DNA of 64,000 nucleotides from Cercospora beticola (taxonomy: Eukaryota; Ascomycota; Dothideomycetes; Mycosphaerellales; Mycosphaerellaceae), in NCBI RefSeq assembly GCF_033473495.1, contig NC_088942.1, positions 1,178,001-1,242,000 on the forward strand. The letters are read 5' to 3'. Within the stretch, counting starts at the first letter, position 1. Each line of letters starts with the position of its first letter. The notes under the pieces were generated by a model, which made no database searches, had not been told where the DNA came from, and saw nothing but the letters and a program-made list of their open reading frames with translations. Of this stretch, positions 42,696 to 55,384 are shown piece by piece. The position numbers and the translations under genes are program-made.

Positions 42696-44191
42696 GTTGG
42701 AGTCGTTCGATCCAACATCGTTCCTAAGGTCCAAGACGTTGGACTTGAACTAGAGACCGCGATATCCAGAGCCGCTCCGCTACAGTAGGAAAGATGTTTC
42801 GGTCGAATTACAAAACCCGAGTACGAAGGCACTTTGTGCTGCGTGCCCGGGTCGGAGCTTCAAAGTTGCGGTTGCACGAATACATCCAATGAATGTCTAC
42901 GGATTAGCCAACCGAATTGTGACCGCTGTGGTCACTCTTCCGGAAAGAATGCTATCTCCGGAAACATGTGGGGGGAGCACTTACGGTCACAGTGCGCGGC
43001 AGTAACACTGCTACTTGCCATGCTCCATCACGCCCTGATACTTCCGAAAGCCGTGAGGACATGGTATCGCACGAGAATGGGTCTTGGTGTTTCACTGTAA
43101 GTCAGGCAGCAAGTTCATAATTTTGTCGACTGTCTCCTGTCGGAAGGTCTTAGGACAACGTCGAATTCTCGGAAGCAACAATGTGGTAGGTCCGACGATC
43201 TGCAGAGCCCGAGCTGTCGCGTCACGTCACACTGTTCTTCAATGGATTGGATCGGCTGCGGATGGTGCAGCTTGAACTGGGGACATGTTGCTAATCAAGC
43301 GCGCGTGTGCGGATGAATGTGGACAAGGCTTGGCTATTGGATGTCTTGGCAAGCTTACTGCAGTCTATGGTTCCCGCAAGAGCCTTGACCAGTGATAATT
43401 CTTGGAATGCCGAGTAATCTTAGGACAAGCTCTGCGGTGTTACAAAGGCCCCTGTCGGTTATTCGATCAAAATTGGTCTTGAGGTCTACCGTACACGACC
43501 TTCCGTGTCCCCAATTTGTCCCTGTCTCCTTCTCGGCCCGACTTGGCTTCCATTCACGTGCTGAATAGTCAATGTTGGTCAAATTTTGATGTGGCTCTTG
43601 GTGATCGGCTTGACGCGTCGGAAAAAGGGTGTCGGTGGATAAGGAAAGTAGGAAGATGGTTTTGGGGTGGAAGGTGGCGTGCGACTACCATATATATCGG
43701 CAGAGGTTAAAGCAGAAGTGACATGTCCGGAGCCGGCAACCCTTGTTCCGAAAGGGCAGATTTGTCCACCTCGTTTGTGCTCAGCGCCGACACATCATAC
43801 AACGCCTCAGACTCACCCATCATCGAGGCAGGGCAGAAGTTTCTCTGGGACCGTGTCGCTACCGTCAGCGCAGTGTGGAGACCGATACTGGCAATAACAC
43901 TGCAGGAGAAGTCGCTCAGCTGTACGTCCACATCCTGAGCGGCCTTGTGGAGCAGCTCCGCGAGTTGGAGAACTCCAAAGCAGAGATTTGTCGGAGTGAA
44001 ATGTCATCGAGCAGACGTGGAGATTGCTAAACTAACAAACGGCAAATAAATCAAAGTAATCATCAGCCGTAACTCGAAGATTCGGACACCACCCAAGAGC
44101 TTGGCCCATGATGGCGCGGATGCCAAACGACTTTGCTGGAGAGTCCAGCAGCGTACAGGCTGCTCCAAGATGGCGGACCGACGAATCACTA
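42696..44191. other. Intergenic region
   Basis: About 1.5 kb holding the P450 promoter. A TATATAT run at ~43690 precedes a 71-codon ORF (43723), but that ORF loses its coding look after a frame change, so I do not call it. Confidence 0.45.
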
Positions 44192-45398
44192 TCATTTACA
44201 ACTCGCCGCCACACTCGACGTCTTCTTGACAGTCAAAGCACCCACGAACCCTTTGGCACGGGTGAACGTCCCCTTGATCTTGATAGTGTATACCACCTTG
44301 GACTTCTGCTGTGGCGCGGATATCCCATTGCAACTGACCACCGCCTTGACACCTCCTTCCGGCAAATAGTCCGGTGCTCCCTGCACCCGGCTCGTGCTCC
44401 TTCCCTCATAAAACGGCACGCGTCTATTCCGAGAGCTCACACCCGCCATGCAGGTCGAACAGCCGTCGTAACCAAAGGTTTTGTTGGCAGATGGGTTGTT
44501 GATCGGCCAGACCAATGTGGTCGAGAAAGTACTCGTGGCCTTTGCTCCAGTAGCCCCGGCAACACAATTGGCTAACAGTAACAGATCGTCAGGTCTCTGA
44601 CCTGTGATACTGTACGAGCCATCTTCACCCCCGATACCTGAGCAGTCACGACAACCACAGGTCCAGTAGTGGGTTTGACAAATTCTTGATAATTGGCATC
44701 ACAGTCAGCAGTTGTACTCCCGCCGAAACCGGGCGCCAAAATGGAGCCAAACACTTCTGCAGCGGCTTGTCGTCTAGGATCAGGATCAGTTCTGCCCGGT
44801 CCGAGATTGTTGCAGGCAGCTCCTCTGCGGAAGCGGGGTCCGTAGAGGACGCCGGCGGCACTAAGTGGGAATATGTCAGTACTATTGCACTGCCGCTCGG
44901 TGCCACTGGCTAAAATGCCACTCACAATGCAGCAAGACCATTGGCAAAGCCTCCCGCAGAAAGACTTGAATCATCAGCACCGTTAGGCCCAGCAGCTCCT
45001 GCCGCCGTGTGTTCGGAGTAAATTGATTCATCATCAGGGTTGTTGTTCACTGGACTCGTGCTTGGGACCTTGCCCTCTCCGGGGCCGCCTGAGAACGTCG
45101 CGCCTAGACGAGCCGCGGCGTCGGGACCTTCACTCAAGAATCGATCAATGACGAAGAGACCTTGGGCAAGTTGTTTGATGTCCAAATTGTTGTAGCTCTG
45201 GCCGCGATTCGATCCAGACTGGGTCTCCTTCCGGAGGTAATTGCTCAAGAAATTTCCATTGCTGAGAGCCGAGAAGATAGAGCCCGGGACAGAGAATTGC
45301 AAATTGATTGGTACGGCGGTATGTCGCTCTGCGAGCACGCTCCCTTCGACGGCTCGAATGGCCAGCAGAGAAGTGAGGATATGGATCGAGCAGAGCAT
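44192..45398 (-). CDS. Small secreted protein B (paralog of the gene at 11039-12070)
   Basis: Three exons (45398-44926, 44860-44638, 44596-44192) give 366 residues. It starts with a signal peptide (MLCSIHILTSLLAIRAVEGS). The first domain PINLQFSVPGSIFSAL ... LFVIDRFLSEG aligns with VNIQFSVSEAQFRSF ... VASVDRYFSQR of protein A. The C-terminal block NCVAGATGAKATSTFSTTL ... GGVKAVVSCNG ... GTFTRAKGFVGAL ... SVAASCK aligns with the matching block of A. It has extra cysteines (e.g. YDGCSTCMAG) that A lacks. The second intron is only 41 nt; it is accepted because it restores the frame and the match to A. Function unknown. Confidence 0.78.
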
Positions 45399-47164
45399 GG
45401 TTGCCGATTTCGAATAGAGACGAGGGAAACATACTGGAACGTCTATTGAGGGCTCAGGCCAGCTTTCAGCAGGTGCTCTTCACGCCGCCGCCGCCCTCGT
45501 TGAATGTCGACACGACGGCATCGCCGTTGGCCGTAGGCAAACGGTCTAGACATCGCCAAGTGCCAAATGTTCTGCAATGCGGAAGCTTGTTGCATTGCCA
45601 GCTAATCGGGTAGGTGTGACAATCCGCATATTGTACAGCAGCGAAAACGTGGCTGGCTGACTACGCAAGTCGCGACCTCGACGGGTGCTGGTCAACCGAA
45701 CTGTATGACAAATCGATTCGAAAGAGGAGTCGATGCTAGCCAAAGCTGGAAGGTCATTGGAGATTTTCTCCAGCTTGAACGAGTTTCCGTGATAGTGGCT
45801 TGAACAGCTGATGTTATTGAGCGCCACGTGATCTGCGCTGGCTCCACCGACCTTACACCTCTCAAGCCAAACCAGTTCCTCACACTGATCATCTAAATCA
45901 TTAAAAGCGCCCGACAGGAATTCATACTGCGTCGCCACCTCTCCATTCGCCAAAAGCAGAGCCTTGTCACTTCCACCAAGCAACTAGCAACAAGCAGCCG
46001 CGACAAGATCTGAACCGGAGACAGGTACACTGAAACGAAGTTGTACAGTTTCCTGGGATACAGGCTTCGTCCTCGAGACCTGGAAAGCGTGAAGATGTTG
46101 AGGGATGTAGAAGCTAGATCATGTCCTTCGATCCATGCCGCTCTATATCCGTCCGACAGATTGTATTGACAGAATCAGTCAGACATGCTGTGAAGGACCC
46201 GGTCTGGCCAAGGGACACGCAAAATTCCCATCTCCTTAGTCTCGATGGGCAGTCGAGGAACAACGGTGGTCGCAGCAGGCGGGTGAGCTCCGCAAGAAGA
46301 GAACCACTGTAGACCTCAGCATATATGTATCATATGTTCGAGCAGTCCGCTTTCGCATGGCTGCGTCTCACATTTTTGATGTTGATCTTTCGACCCCTTT
46401 TTTCATCACAGGTCTTGGTTCCCCTCGTCGGCTGCTGGCACGCGTCGCGCGCTGGTTTGATGCGGATACGAGGAAGTCGATGTGGTATTCAAAGAGGTCG
46501 CCGCAGAGCTTTCTTCCGCGCTTTCCTGCTCTGGCAAGTCAGAAGTGCCAGCTGGAGACAGCGGACCATGGTCGAGCCGAACGAATCCTCAATTGTCTTT
46601 CTGATATTGGTTGAAAGTCGCCAAGAGTTCGGGATGCACCTGATTGTCTGGAGTTTTGGAAGGTCGACGACAGCTCGTCTCGTGGTAGGTATTGTCCGCG
46701 CATGTGCTGCAACGCAAAGCAGCTCGCGAGGCCGGAGATGACCTCCTCGTTCGTGAACGAATAAAGCTACGGAGTCATGTTGCATTGAAACGCTGCAGAG
46801 ACTGTTGTCACAGAGGTAGTAAGGACTGTCCCGCGGAGTAGCGTGTTGACAGCAGGTACGGCTGGTCGGAAGCGGTTACTGAACTCCGGAGAGGCAATGC
46901 CTTTTCTGCACACCAGAGCAATGCGAGAAACTTCGCTGCAGTATATTGTGGACCCAGCTTCAGAGCGAATGTCTTGCGATCACTGGCCTGGAGCTCTCAT
47001 CGATCGGTCGCCGACTTGCCCATCGGCTGTCCGCCAGACCTGGCCCAAGCCAATGCAAACCGCGATTGAGCCCTTGCTTATGACACGCGCATGTAGACGC
47101 GATTCCGCAGTCCTCACGCCTGTTCATCTTGCTGCCCACTTCAGGGAGGCTCCCGGGTCTCTAT

Positions 47165-47518
47165 ATGATCCTGCATCTTGCCGTGTTCCCTGCTTTTCTT
47201 CCTTCGATCCTCCTTGTCGCGTGCTCGTTACTATCGCAGCGCGGTTCGGCGTTCGCAGTGTCGCAGGTGCAGTTCGAGGATGGTGTTCCGGCATATGAGC
47301 CTGTAGAGCTCTTTCAACATGTCTGCTTGCCGAGCGGATCGCAAGGCGACACTGCTGGCGGCGTGGTGTCGCAGGTGGACGATTCCAAATCAGATCGCGT
47401 ACTCGAACGCGTCTTGACCAGTGCCGATGCGCCGGCGGTGATGCGGATGGCGATTCTGAAGGCGCATCGGCGGCTGCGGAAGGGGATTCCATCTCTTCTC
47501 CAGGCCCACGCTCTGTAG
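47165..47518 (+). CDS. Candidate small secreted protein, unverified
   Basis: An intronless ORF of 117 residues from an ATG just after a TATAT-like sequence. It begins with a strongly hydrophobic stretch (MILHLAVFPAFLPSILLVAC) ending near SAFA, a plausible signal peptide. The remainder (VPAYEPVELFQHVCLPSG ... RVLERVLTSADAPAVMRMA) has ordinary protein composition and only two cysteines, one of them in the signal region. Its last codons fall inside the 50-bp dispersed element. No family is recognised, and chance occurrence cannot be excluded. Confidence 0.28.
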   Translation: MILHLAVFPAFLPSILLVACSLLSQRGSAFAVSQVQFEDGVPAYEPVELFQHVCLPSGSQGDTAGGVVSQVDDSKSDRVLERVLTSADAPAVMRMAILKAHRRLRKGIPSLLQAHAL

Positions 47519-47537
47519 CGCGCACATGATGAAAAGA
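47488..47537. repeat. Dispersed 50-bp element, copy 2
   Basis: Matches 37599-37648 at 43 of 50 positions in the same orientation; four of the seven differences are adjacent, in the middle. The flanks are unrelated. Confidence 0.6.
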
Positions 47538-47967
47538 AATCTCAACAATACTGTTGATGGTAGGTTGCCAAAAATTCCCAGCCGATCCGAAGACCAACTG
47601 GAGCAGTCAGTTGATAGTTTTCAACTAGCAAAAACGCAATCTCGGACGAATCCTCACTGATATGCGTAATGCCCTTGCACTCGGATGAAGAAGAAAAGAA
47701 GGAGGAAGCGGAGGTTGGACAACCTTTTTGTGCTGCGGATTCGTTAGCGCCGGCAGTGGCCGCATTAGCTAAGCAGAGTTCTGACTCATCACATGGCTGC
47801 CTGGCGAAGTGACGGGCTCGCCATCAATATGGCTGTCAAATATTGAACGGAACACGCTCGTCGCGAAACATCCGACGCGAACTTCACATGCGCGAACCAG
47901 CGCAGCAACCAGTCTCGTTCCGTTGCCTGCAATCTGTCCAGCGCACACTGTCGCGCATACCATCAAG

Positions 47968-49260
47968 ATGCAGAACCCGTAAGTGCGACCGAGATCATCT
48001 AACGTATGCCTGCTAACAGCATCCAGCTCACAAGGAGTCGCTCCTCAACTGGCGCAACATGTCCACCTCATCTCCTCGCACCGATTCCCATACATCGCAA
48101 CGTTAGGCGTCGAACAGGCCTATCGCTACCTTCTCGATGCGCCCACGATCGTCAAGCAGCTCGCGCCCATGTCATGGCATTACGTGACCCCACCGCAAGA
48201 CGGCACCGTTTGGCTCGAATGGATACCGCAAGAGAAACTGGATCACCCATACCCTTCAGATGGCTACGTGTGGGGAGATGTCGAACATTCTTATCGTCAT
48301 GACTTCAACGGATACACGCTCGAACTGCGCGTCCAGACAGTAGGCTATCGGCCCGGTCACGATAATATGGCGACGCACGCTCGAACACGCTACCACTTCA
48401 TCGCGAAGAGCCCGACTGTCGCCGCTGCAAACCCCGATCCGAGTCTCTGGATTGTACACTATCACTCTGCCGACCACAATCAGATCATGCCAGCGAGTCA
48501 GGTTCCAGTCAGCCAGCACACTCAAACAATTGTCACACAGAGAAGATGGCTCGAAGGTCAAGGGAGACTAGAGAGAAGAGAGTTCATGCTACACGACCGC
48601 GAACACTGGCCCACACTGCACCTCCCAGGCCAAGCACAAATGATGCAAAATGCGCACCCACAACAACAAAGACCATACCCCGCGTACCCACAACAAGGCC
48701 CTCCTGCCAAGAAGCCACGCGTAGCAGGACCTCCCGGCCTGCCTGTGGCCGGCAGCTCGAGCGAAGCAGCAGGCATCCCCGATATGACCATTGAAGCCGA
48801 AGAAGACACCTCTCTTGGCGACTTCTTCGACCACCTCACGCAACGCGACATCAGCCTTGCACGCTACATGCAACACCACCGCTGGATGGAGGAAGTATTC
48901 TCCTCACCCTACGCTACCAGCCAAATCGTCCCACCAGATCTCGGCCTCGGCTTGATGGGCGAATTGAAAGGGCTAACAGATGGCATTCTTGCTCCGCCGA
49001 ATGTCGACGTCCGAGCAGACAGTGACCCAACGACCAAGCCCCCGAAACCGAAAGAAGCAGATGCGTTCACGAATCTGACAAAAGAGCAACTTGAAGAGTT
49101 TAACCAGCGAGTCGCGAAGCATTTGGAAGAAGGACAGAAAGAAATCGAGAAGATGAAAGCTGACCACGCGGCAGCAATGGCAGAATGGAAGAAGAAGAGA
49201 GCACCGATGTTGAAGTTTCAACAGCAGCAACAAGGGGCAGCTACAGCTTCTGCGCAATGA
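47968..49260 (+). CDS. ssr4: SWI/SNF and RSC complex subunit Ssr4-like (DUF1750)
   Basis: Probably a subunit of the fungal SWI/SNF and RSC chromatin remodellers, nuclear. An 11-nt first exon (47968-47978) and the main exon (48027-49260) are joined over a 48-nt intron in phase 2. The product is 414 residues beginning MQNPSQGVAPQLAQHVHLIS. The N-terminal ~180 residues (SSHRFPYIATLGVEQAYRYL, PPQDGTVWLEWIPQ, GYTLELRVQTVGYRPG) match the fungal DUF1750/Ssr4 N-domain as I know it. A Gln/Pro-rich linker with KKPR follows. The C-terminus has a conserved-looking GDFFDHLTQRDISLARYMQH block and a coiled coil (QLEEFNQRVAKHLEEGQKEI). The family call is from memory of motifs. Confidence 0.85.
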
Positions 49261-50169
49261 TGAAGATCGATGATGCGGCGAGAGAGGAACAGATTCTCGT
49301 CATTCTTGTGAGACTATTAGCGTGGGCGTTTACTTTTGCTCAAAAACAATGGAAAAATGAAATGACACTTTTGCCCCTTACCTACAGTTTGTCGAAAGCA
49401 CCAGAGCCGTCGTGTCAATTCGACCAATTTGCAAGGCGATAGATACGAAACAAACCTTCAATTCGATGACGATTCACGAGCGTCGCCTCCTTACAAAGTA
49501 CGAAGTAAAGCTCTGCTTTAATCTGGCTGGCATGAGCGTCGTGCGGGAGTAAGATAAACTGAACCGAGAATCTTCCTCACTTCGATCTTTTTTGCCAAGA
49601 GGATGCACTGAACCATTAAGATCCGCATAGCCCCTCTCACGATGACCGGAGGGGAGGAGACTGCGAAGGGGCGAGCACGGCAGAACTTCTGACATGACCT
49701 CAGGACGCCGCGACTTGCACGTTCTGCGGCAGGAAAGACCAAATATCGATCAGCAGAACCTCGGGACCAGTGCCTGACGTTTCCTTTGATGACTGGCAAG
49801 GCATGAATCATGAGGACAACCATGTCGCTGGAACTCAGAGTCAGCCCTACACGCCTGCCTCCGTACAATAACCTTCTGGAGACTGGACCCCGAAGCTGGA
49901 GGTTTGGTCATAGTTGATTAATTGCGTCGAAGCTGATTGGTAAAATAGGTCGGGGTTAGCTATGAGGAGTCGGGCATGGTAGTAGAGATCATCAAGGGAG
50001 AGGACTCCGCAACCCAGCGAGCCAAGAGATATCTGAATCGACCTTCGGTTCGAGATGCTAGAAAGAGGCAGTTCGCTCAGGGCAGGTCCTAGATGATGAC
50101 GATCTTTGCGGAGAGAAGTGCGTAATCGTAAGTCTGACGTCTTGGTGTCTGGCATCCATCGCTGCTACA

Positions 50170-50210
50170 GCCTGCTACTGTTGCTGTTGTTGCTGTTGTT
50201 GGTTGTTGTC
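50170..50210. repeat. CTG/TTG trinucleotide microsatellite
   Basis: About 13 imperfect CTG/TTG units. On the minus strand it reads as CAA/CAG and would code polyglutamine in a short unsupported ORF. Confidence 0.7.
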
Positions 50211-53204
50211 GGAAGAGGGCAGACAATGTGGGGTGCGACATGGGATCCCTATTTGTCGATGAGTGATCCACGAAGTTCGAGAACGGAAAATGCGGTCTCT
50301 AGGTTGGGCTGGGGTGGTTCTTGGTGTCAGCGATGCTGGTCGACCGGATGACGAGTGTAGATCGCCCGTGATGCATCGGACAGCAACGCGATTGCGCTCA
50401 TTGTCGGGAGACCCTCCGATGTCATACTGCATCCATGCTATTACGTCGAATGAGAGCATGGTAGTGGTAAGAAAGTGTAGGAAGGGCTTCTCCAGAAGTT
50501 CGCGCCTCGCGTGAGACCAGTGCGGATTCCAATGAGGGATTGCATGTCTCGGGGGCTCCGGTTGCTACTACAATGTGGAGCGGAGGTCATTGGTCCAAGG
50601 GCATATCATTCGACATGATTTGTGGCTCCTTATCGCATGACAACGACCCGAAGTGAGGTGCAGCGTAAGTCTCTCGCGCAAATGACTGTGTACGGCTGGC
50701 GTAGTGTGGCCGACTAGGCTAAAGCTGTTGCTATCAGCAAAAATACCTCGCGCTGTGGTACTTCGCTAGGGATGATCTCTGGCCCAGAAGTCGTGACAAA
50801 CGGCGCTCGCGTCTAGTACCAGTCGAGCCAGTTCAAGTTTGACGTCAAAGCCCGATTTGTGAGACTTGCCCTTGCGCAGGCTCTTGCGTCAGAATAGTCC
50901 TTGTCAGTCATGCTGTTGGAGGGCATGCCTTGCCATCGAGAAAGCTCTAGCGTCTAGCGCACGTGTCGATTCAGGCTGGGCGCCGTTTAAGGTGCCGCAC
51001 ATGGATGCGGACACGTCGTTGTGAGGACTTGATCAGTTCGCTGCGGTGATGACGAGAACTGCTGCAGGTTGTGCTCCATTACCTGTCAGCTCGTCAGGCT
51101 CGATGACGAGAATTGCATTGCGTGGGACACAGTAGCACCAGAATCAGCTCTTGACCTGCGTGGGTTGCTGCCAGCTCATACTCTGTATCGTATTAATCGG
51201 ACGGCGGACTTGTCCGGACGCATCGTGCTCTGGAGTTGTCAGTGTCTGTGATCAGCAATTCTCCTTGTTGAGCAGCAGCAGCGTCTGGCCACCGCCTGAC
51301 GTGCTACTGCCCCATTCTTCTGTGCGAGGATGAGGTGTGGTGCTATACAGTCACCAATGTCTTCATCAGGGCGCAGTCTGCAGCAGGCCGTGTGGGCGCG
51401 CGTTACACCCGCGCAGCAAGGAGAGCGCGGCCGTGGGGTGACGACGTCGGTCGCTGCTCTCAACCGGCGGAAGCACGTCTTTTATCCGAAACTGCACAAT
51501 GGGTCAAATGCGATACATTATCGCGGCGATGCGGTTGAGCGAAGACGGTGTGACAGGGAGGCAGGAAGCAGCAGACTCCTCCACTGCTGGCGGATGTGCT
51601 GTCACAGCCCGGCGCGGAGCCCGAGAGTGGGGCACTGCCGACATCGTTCTTGCCAGATCGCCAGCAGCGCAGCCTCAACGAGCAGCTGCTCGATAACAAC
51701 GTGGTTTTGATTGTTCCGACGATCTCTGGGACGTGACCCGGCAGCGCAACCTTGGCAGCTGAGGCGCTGCCATGATGCATCCCATCATAGTGGCTCTGGA
51801 TCGCTTTGAGACAAGGCGTTGCGTCAAGTACCCGATGGCCTGGACGCGAACCCAAAGGGCATTGTCTTTGGTCGTACAACGATTTCGATCTGAGCTGTCG
51901 GTGTACCGTTCTTGTCTCGTGCCCACCCTATGCCATGCAAGATTCGCTGGAGCCGGATAGCATAGCACCAAGCACCTCATGAACCGGAATTGGGGTGGGT
52001 GGTATGTCGTCTGCCGGTGACTACTTCCGCAGCAATGCCGGTCTGCCTGGTCGAGTCAGAAGCACAGCGGTAAGCTGACGAGCAAAGCTGCACAAAATTG
52101 GCGTGCTAGTTCCATTGAGTCCAAGCAAGCACGACATATCGGCCCAGCTTTCTCGCGAAAGTGCGGTCAGTCTGTGTCGTTGTTCTTATTGTTTGGATCG
52201 CCTTTGATGCCGTGGCTCCGCACGGCACTGCAGACGAACCCGGGACTAGCCAGCGTTTCGATGCCGGCGGGAACCATTTCGCTCTTGTGTGCAAATCCCT
52301 TCCTTCACTGAACTTCGAGACCAGCACGAATCGTGCGGACTCAGAAAGGCCAGTGCCGCGAATCACGGTAGAAGAACGGCAACTCAGTGAATCCTTGTGC
52401 TCGGCAACGTGACGGCGCGCCTGGACATGCGGATTTGTGCATGGGCAGCCCTGCATTTGCATCTGCTGCCAGAGAGACCAGACCCCCTGCCTTTCACGGC
52501 TCGTCCACAGCAGCTTTGTGACTGCTAGTTCATCACAATGCAGAGATCGAAAATTGTGTATTGTGCAGCAGCTCTGCGATGGCTGAGTCGGTCGGTGAAA
52601 CAGAGAGACGTGCCCCACGCCCACGCCGCCCCCATCGGTATTCTGCAATGCTTGGACTGGACTGGCGAGAGCCGAGCGCTGGTTCAAGGGGACCACGCTA
52701 CGGGATGTGCTCCATACTGGTTGTCCGTGGGTTGAGAACAATGTCTCGGATGGCTTCCTATTCCACACGGTCGAGCCACTTCTCTGAGCGTAGGCATCGT
52801 GGCGATCCCATTTCGCCCGTCTGCCTCGGTACACTGCGCCATGCGTCCGCACACATTTGAAGCGACGCCATGGCGGAGGTGTGCGACGCGGTCTGCGGAC
52901 GTGACAAGTCGCCTGCTGTGCGTGTGGTATGCATCCACGTCGCGCGAGGTGGTTGTCGGCGTGGTGAGGCACGACCTCTCGTCCTCGCGCTTAGCTGCTA
53001 AGGTTCATCGGACCGGATAACAGCTACCTCTTAGCTGGGAGAGCTACTGGGCACTAGGCAGGGTTTTGGTGCTTGTGATGAACAAGAGCAGAGCTCAACG
53101 AGAAATCGATCGTGGGCGGAAGTGATGCGTCTGCTCTCGATGGCCGCCGTGCGCGACAGAAAAGGGCAGCAGGTCGCGTCGAGCAGTCGAGCGATGAATG
53201 CAAT

Positions 53205-53242
53205 GCAATCCATACGGACGCATGCAATCCATACGGACGCAT
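53205..53242. repeat. Tandem duplication of a 19-bp sequence
   Basis: GCAATCCATACGGACGCAT occurs twice back to back without a mismatch, in noncoding DNA. Confidence 0.85.
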
Positions 53243-54579
53243 GCACGCAGGCTGCAGCATGCACGCACGCTGGATGCAGACGCGCAGGCGTTTGAGATGG
53301 CTCGACTGCCGGCGCACGCTGCTCGCTTGTGGGGAAGACGGCGGCGCCACGAAAAGTTGTAGCGGAGCCTGCGAGCACGGCTGCGTCCAACAGCGGCGAC
53401 GAGAAGACCCCATACACCAGATGCCACGGGCCATGGGTGCATGGCGCTGGCGGGACTGCTGCTTTAGAACGAAGCCCAGGCGGGCAGCTCTCTCAAAAAT
53501 GTGAACACGGCTTCTGATCCCCGCCGGCATGCTCTTAGTCGTAACTCTGAATGCTAATTGTCTTGGAACTGCCCGCGACCCTTCTGCTGCGTGCGAGCGA
53601 CTCTTTTCCTCCAACCCTCTCTGCAATCGTCGTCCTCCTTCCCACTCTGCACCAGATCACCGTCGCTCCAGACTGTGAGCCCGCCCCGCCCCTCCTCGCC
53701 AGCACGCGGGATCCTCGTCGTGTCGTGCCGCCCAGCGCCAGACCACGTTCACCACACGTGCTCGGGGGCATCGAAAATCGTTCCGGAAACAGAGCCCCCC
53801 TCCAGGATCCAATCCCAGCCTGTTACACCTCCACCTGCCGCCCTTCTTCCCTCTCCTCATCACGCCTACAGACCTCCCGGGCCCCCCAAGTTCTGCTGGC
53901 AGACTTTGACTTTGCAACCACCCAATTGCTCGCTGTCCGCCGTGCTAGCTAGAGCTGCTGGCGTACCAACATCCCACCTGCGCGCACTAGTCGCCCATCT
54001 GTCTTCCGGCCGCCGATCAACACCTTCTCCGCCGCTCCAGGAGAGGCATTGTGTGCGCAGCGCGCCCACAGAAGTCCTGTCCCCTCACCTCCTTCCGGAC
54101 CCTAGCTGATCTCATCATTGTGCCCACACCGCGCCTGCCCGGCCGAGCCTGAGCAACACCATCGACATCGGCCTTTCTCCGCGACCTTCGGACTGCCAGC
54201 CCCCGATTCTCCCACCTTTACGGCGTCTTCTCGCTGCACCCTCCAGCTTCTGTCCCGGTCGGCGTCAAAAGACGTCAGCTGCAGCACCTCCCATCCCTAC
54301 CGTCGCCATCCTTCGCGGCCTTCGTGCGGCCATTCGACTTCGCCAAGCACCTGCCATTGGACCACGGGCGAGCCCGTACCCGCCAGACACAGTAGCACTG
54401 CGGCCGGCGCGTGTGCAATTGGTTGCCGCCACGCTATCGCATGAGGGCAACGTGCCACGAGGCACGCAGCACAACGTCAACAGGAGTCGCCTGACGAGCG
54501 CGCGACGGAAGTACAGCCTTTATATCTCATCTTCGGGCACAGCTCGCACACGGGCGATAGAACGCCAACAGCCGCCATC

Positions 54580-55384
54580 ATGTCGCACGGCAAAATGACG
54601 CTGTACAAGCTGGTGGTGCTTGGAGACGGAGGAGTGGGAAAGACCGCCTTGACGATTCAGGTGCGTGAGACGCATATCGCGTTGGTGTTGACATCCAAAC
54701 TCCGCTGACCACGTCTTCCAGTTATGTTTGAACCACTTCGTAGAGACATACGACCCCACCATCGAAGATTCGTACCGCAAACAAGTGGGCATCGATGGAC
54801 AATCCTGCATGCTAGAAGTGCTGGACACAGCAGGCCAAGAAGAATATACAGCATTGCGAGATCAGTGGATAAGAGATGGAGAAGGCTTCATCCTGGTCTA
54901 CAGCATATCTTCGCGCTCCTCCTTCACGAGGATACAGAAATTCCACCACCAGATCCAACGAGTCAAGGAATCGACATCTGCAGGCTCGCCGACCTACCCT
55001 GGGTCGCCGCTTTCTCAAACCATGAGCTCATACGGGCCCGCTCCTATCATGCTGGTGGGCAACAAGTGTGATCGGGTGACCGAGCGGGAAGTGTCGACAC
55101 AAGAAGGCCAAGCACTTGCTAAGCAGCTGGGCTGCGAGTTTGTCGAAGCATCCGCAAAGAACTGCGTCAATGTGGAAAAGGCATTCTACGACGTGGTCCG
55201 TCAACTACGAAGACAGAGAGCAGCAGCACCAGCGCGAAACAGCAAAGCCTCCCAGCACTCAGATCCAGGACTACGAGCAGCCCGGACGAACGGGAGCGAA
55301 TACTACGCAGATCGAGGCGACAAGAAGCGATACCGAAGAGAGCGTGCCAAAGATCGAGGGGGCAGCAAATGTGTCATATTGTGA
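54580..55384 (+). CDS. ras2: Ras-family GTPase, Ras2/RasB type
   Basis: A signalling GTPase controlling growth and morphogenesis. Two exons (54580-54660 and 54722-55384; 61-nt intron, phase 0) give 247 residues. It has the P-loop [11 protein letters not shown] with Gly at the position equivalent to 12, switch [10 protein letters not shown], switch [10 protein letters not shown] with the catalytic Gln, the guanine motif NKCD and the EASAK loop. An insertion ([20 protein letters not shown]) between the central strands separates it from classical Ras1 and is typical of fungal Ras2 proteins. The C-terminus is a CAAX box CVIL; a final Leu suggests geranylgeranylation. The hypervariable region is strongly basic ([14 protein letters not shown]), for membrane attachment. 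Confidence 0.96.

Larger units (their letters stand above)
45399..47967. other. Gene-poor region
   Basis: About 2.6 kb. One small candidate gene (47165-47518) and the second copy of the 50-bp element lie here. The minus-strand open frame at 45546-45983 lacks an ATG, with a stop just upstream. The ssr4-like promoter lies at the right end. Confidence 0.45.
49261..54579. other. Gene-poor 5.3-kb region
   Basis: No ORF here is supported. The longest frames (52106-52972 minus, 53558-54109 plus) are Arg/Ser/Pro-rich and overlap other open frames. It holds a CTG/TTG microsatellite (~50170-50210) and a 19-bp tandem duplication. From ~53.55 kb it becomes very pyrimidine-rich up to the ras2-like ATG, suggesting a long 5' leader. 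Confidence 0.5.

Noticed and set aside
43723..43938. 71-codon ORF after a TATATAT run.
   Set aside because: The coding-like signal jumps to another frame (DTGNNTAGEVAQLYVHILSG) without a possible intron. It could be a frameshifted relic but is too weak to list.
45546..45983. 145-codon minus-strand frame with protein-like composition.
   Set aside because: It has no ATG and a stop lies immediately upstream; no splice acceptor joins it to another exon.
50175..50459. Minus-strand ORF with a polyglutamine end.
   Set aside because: The polyglutamine comes from a microsatellite and the rest has no recognisable features.
52106..52972. 288-codon minus-strand frame.
   Set aside because: It overlaps other open frames, has no domain or signal peptide and shows composition typical of GC-rich noncoding DNA.
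53558..54109. 183-codon Pro/Ser-rich frame before the ras2-like gene.
   Set aside because: It lies in a pyrimidine-rich leader; its composition simply reflects the CT bias.
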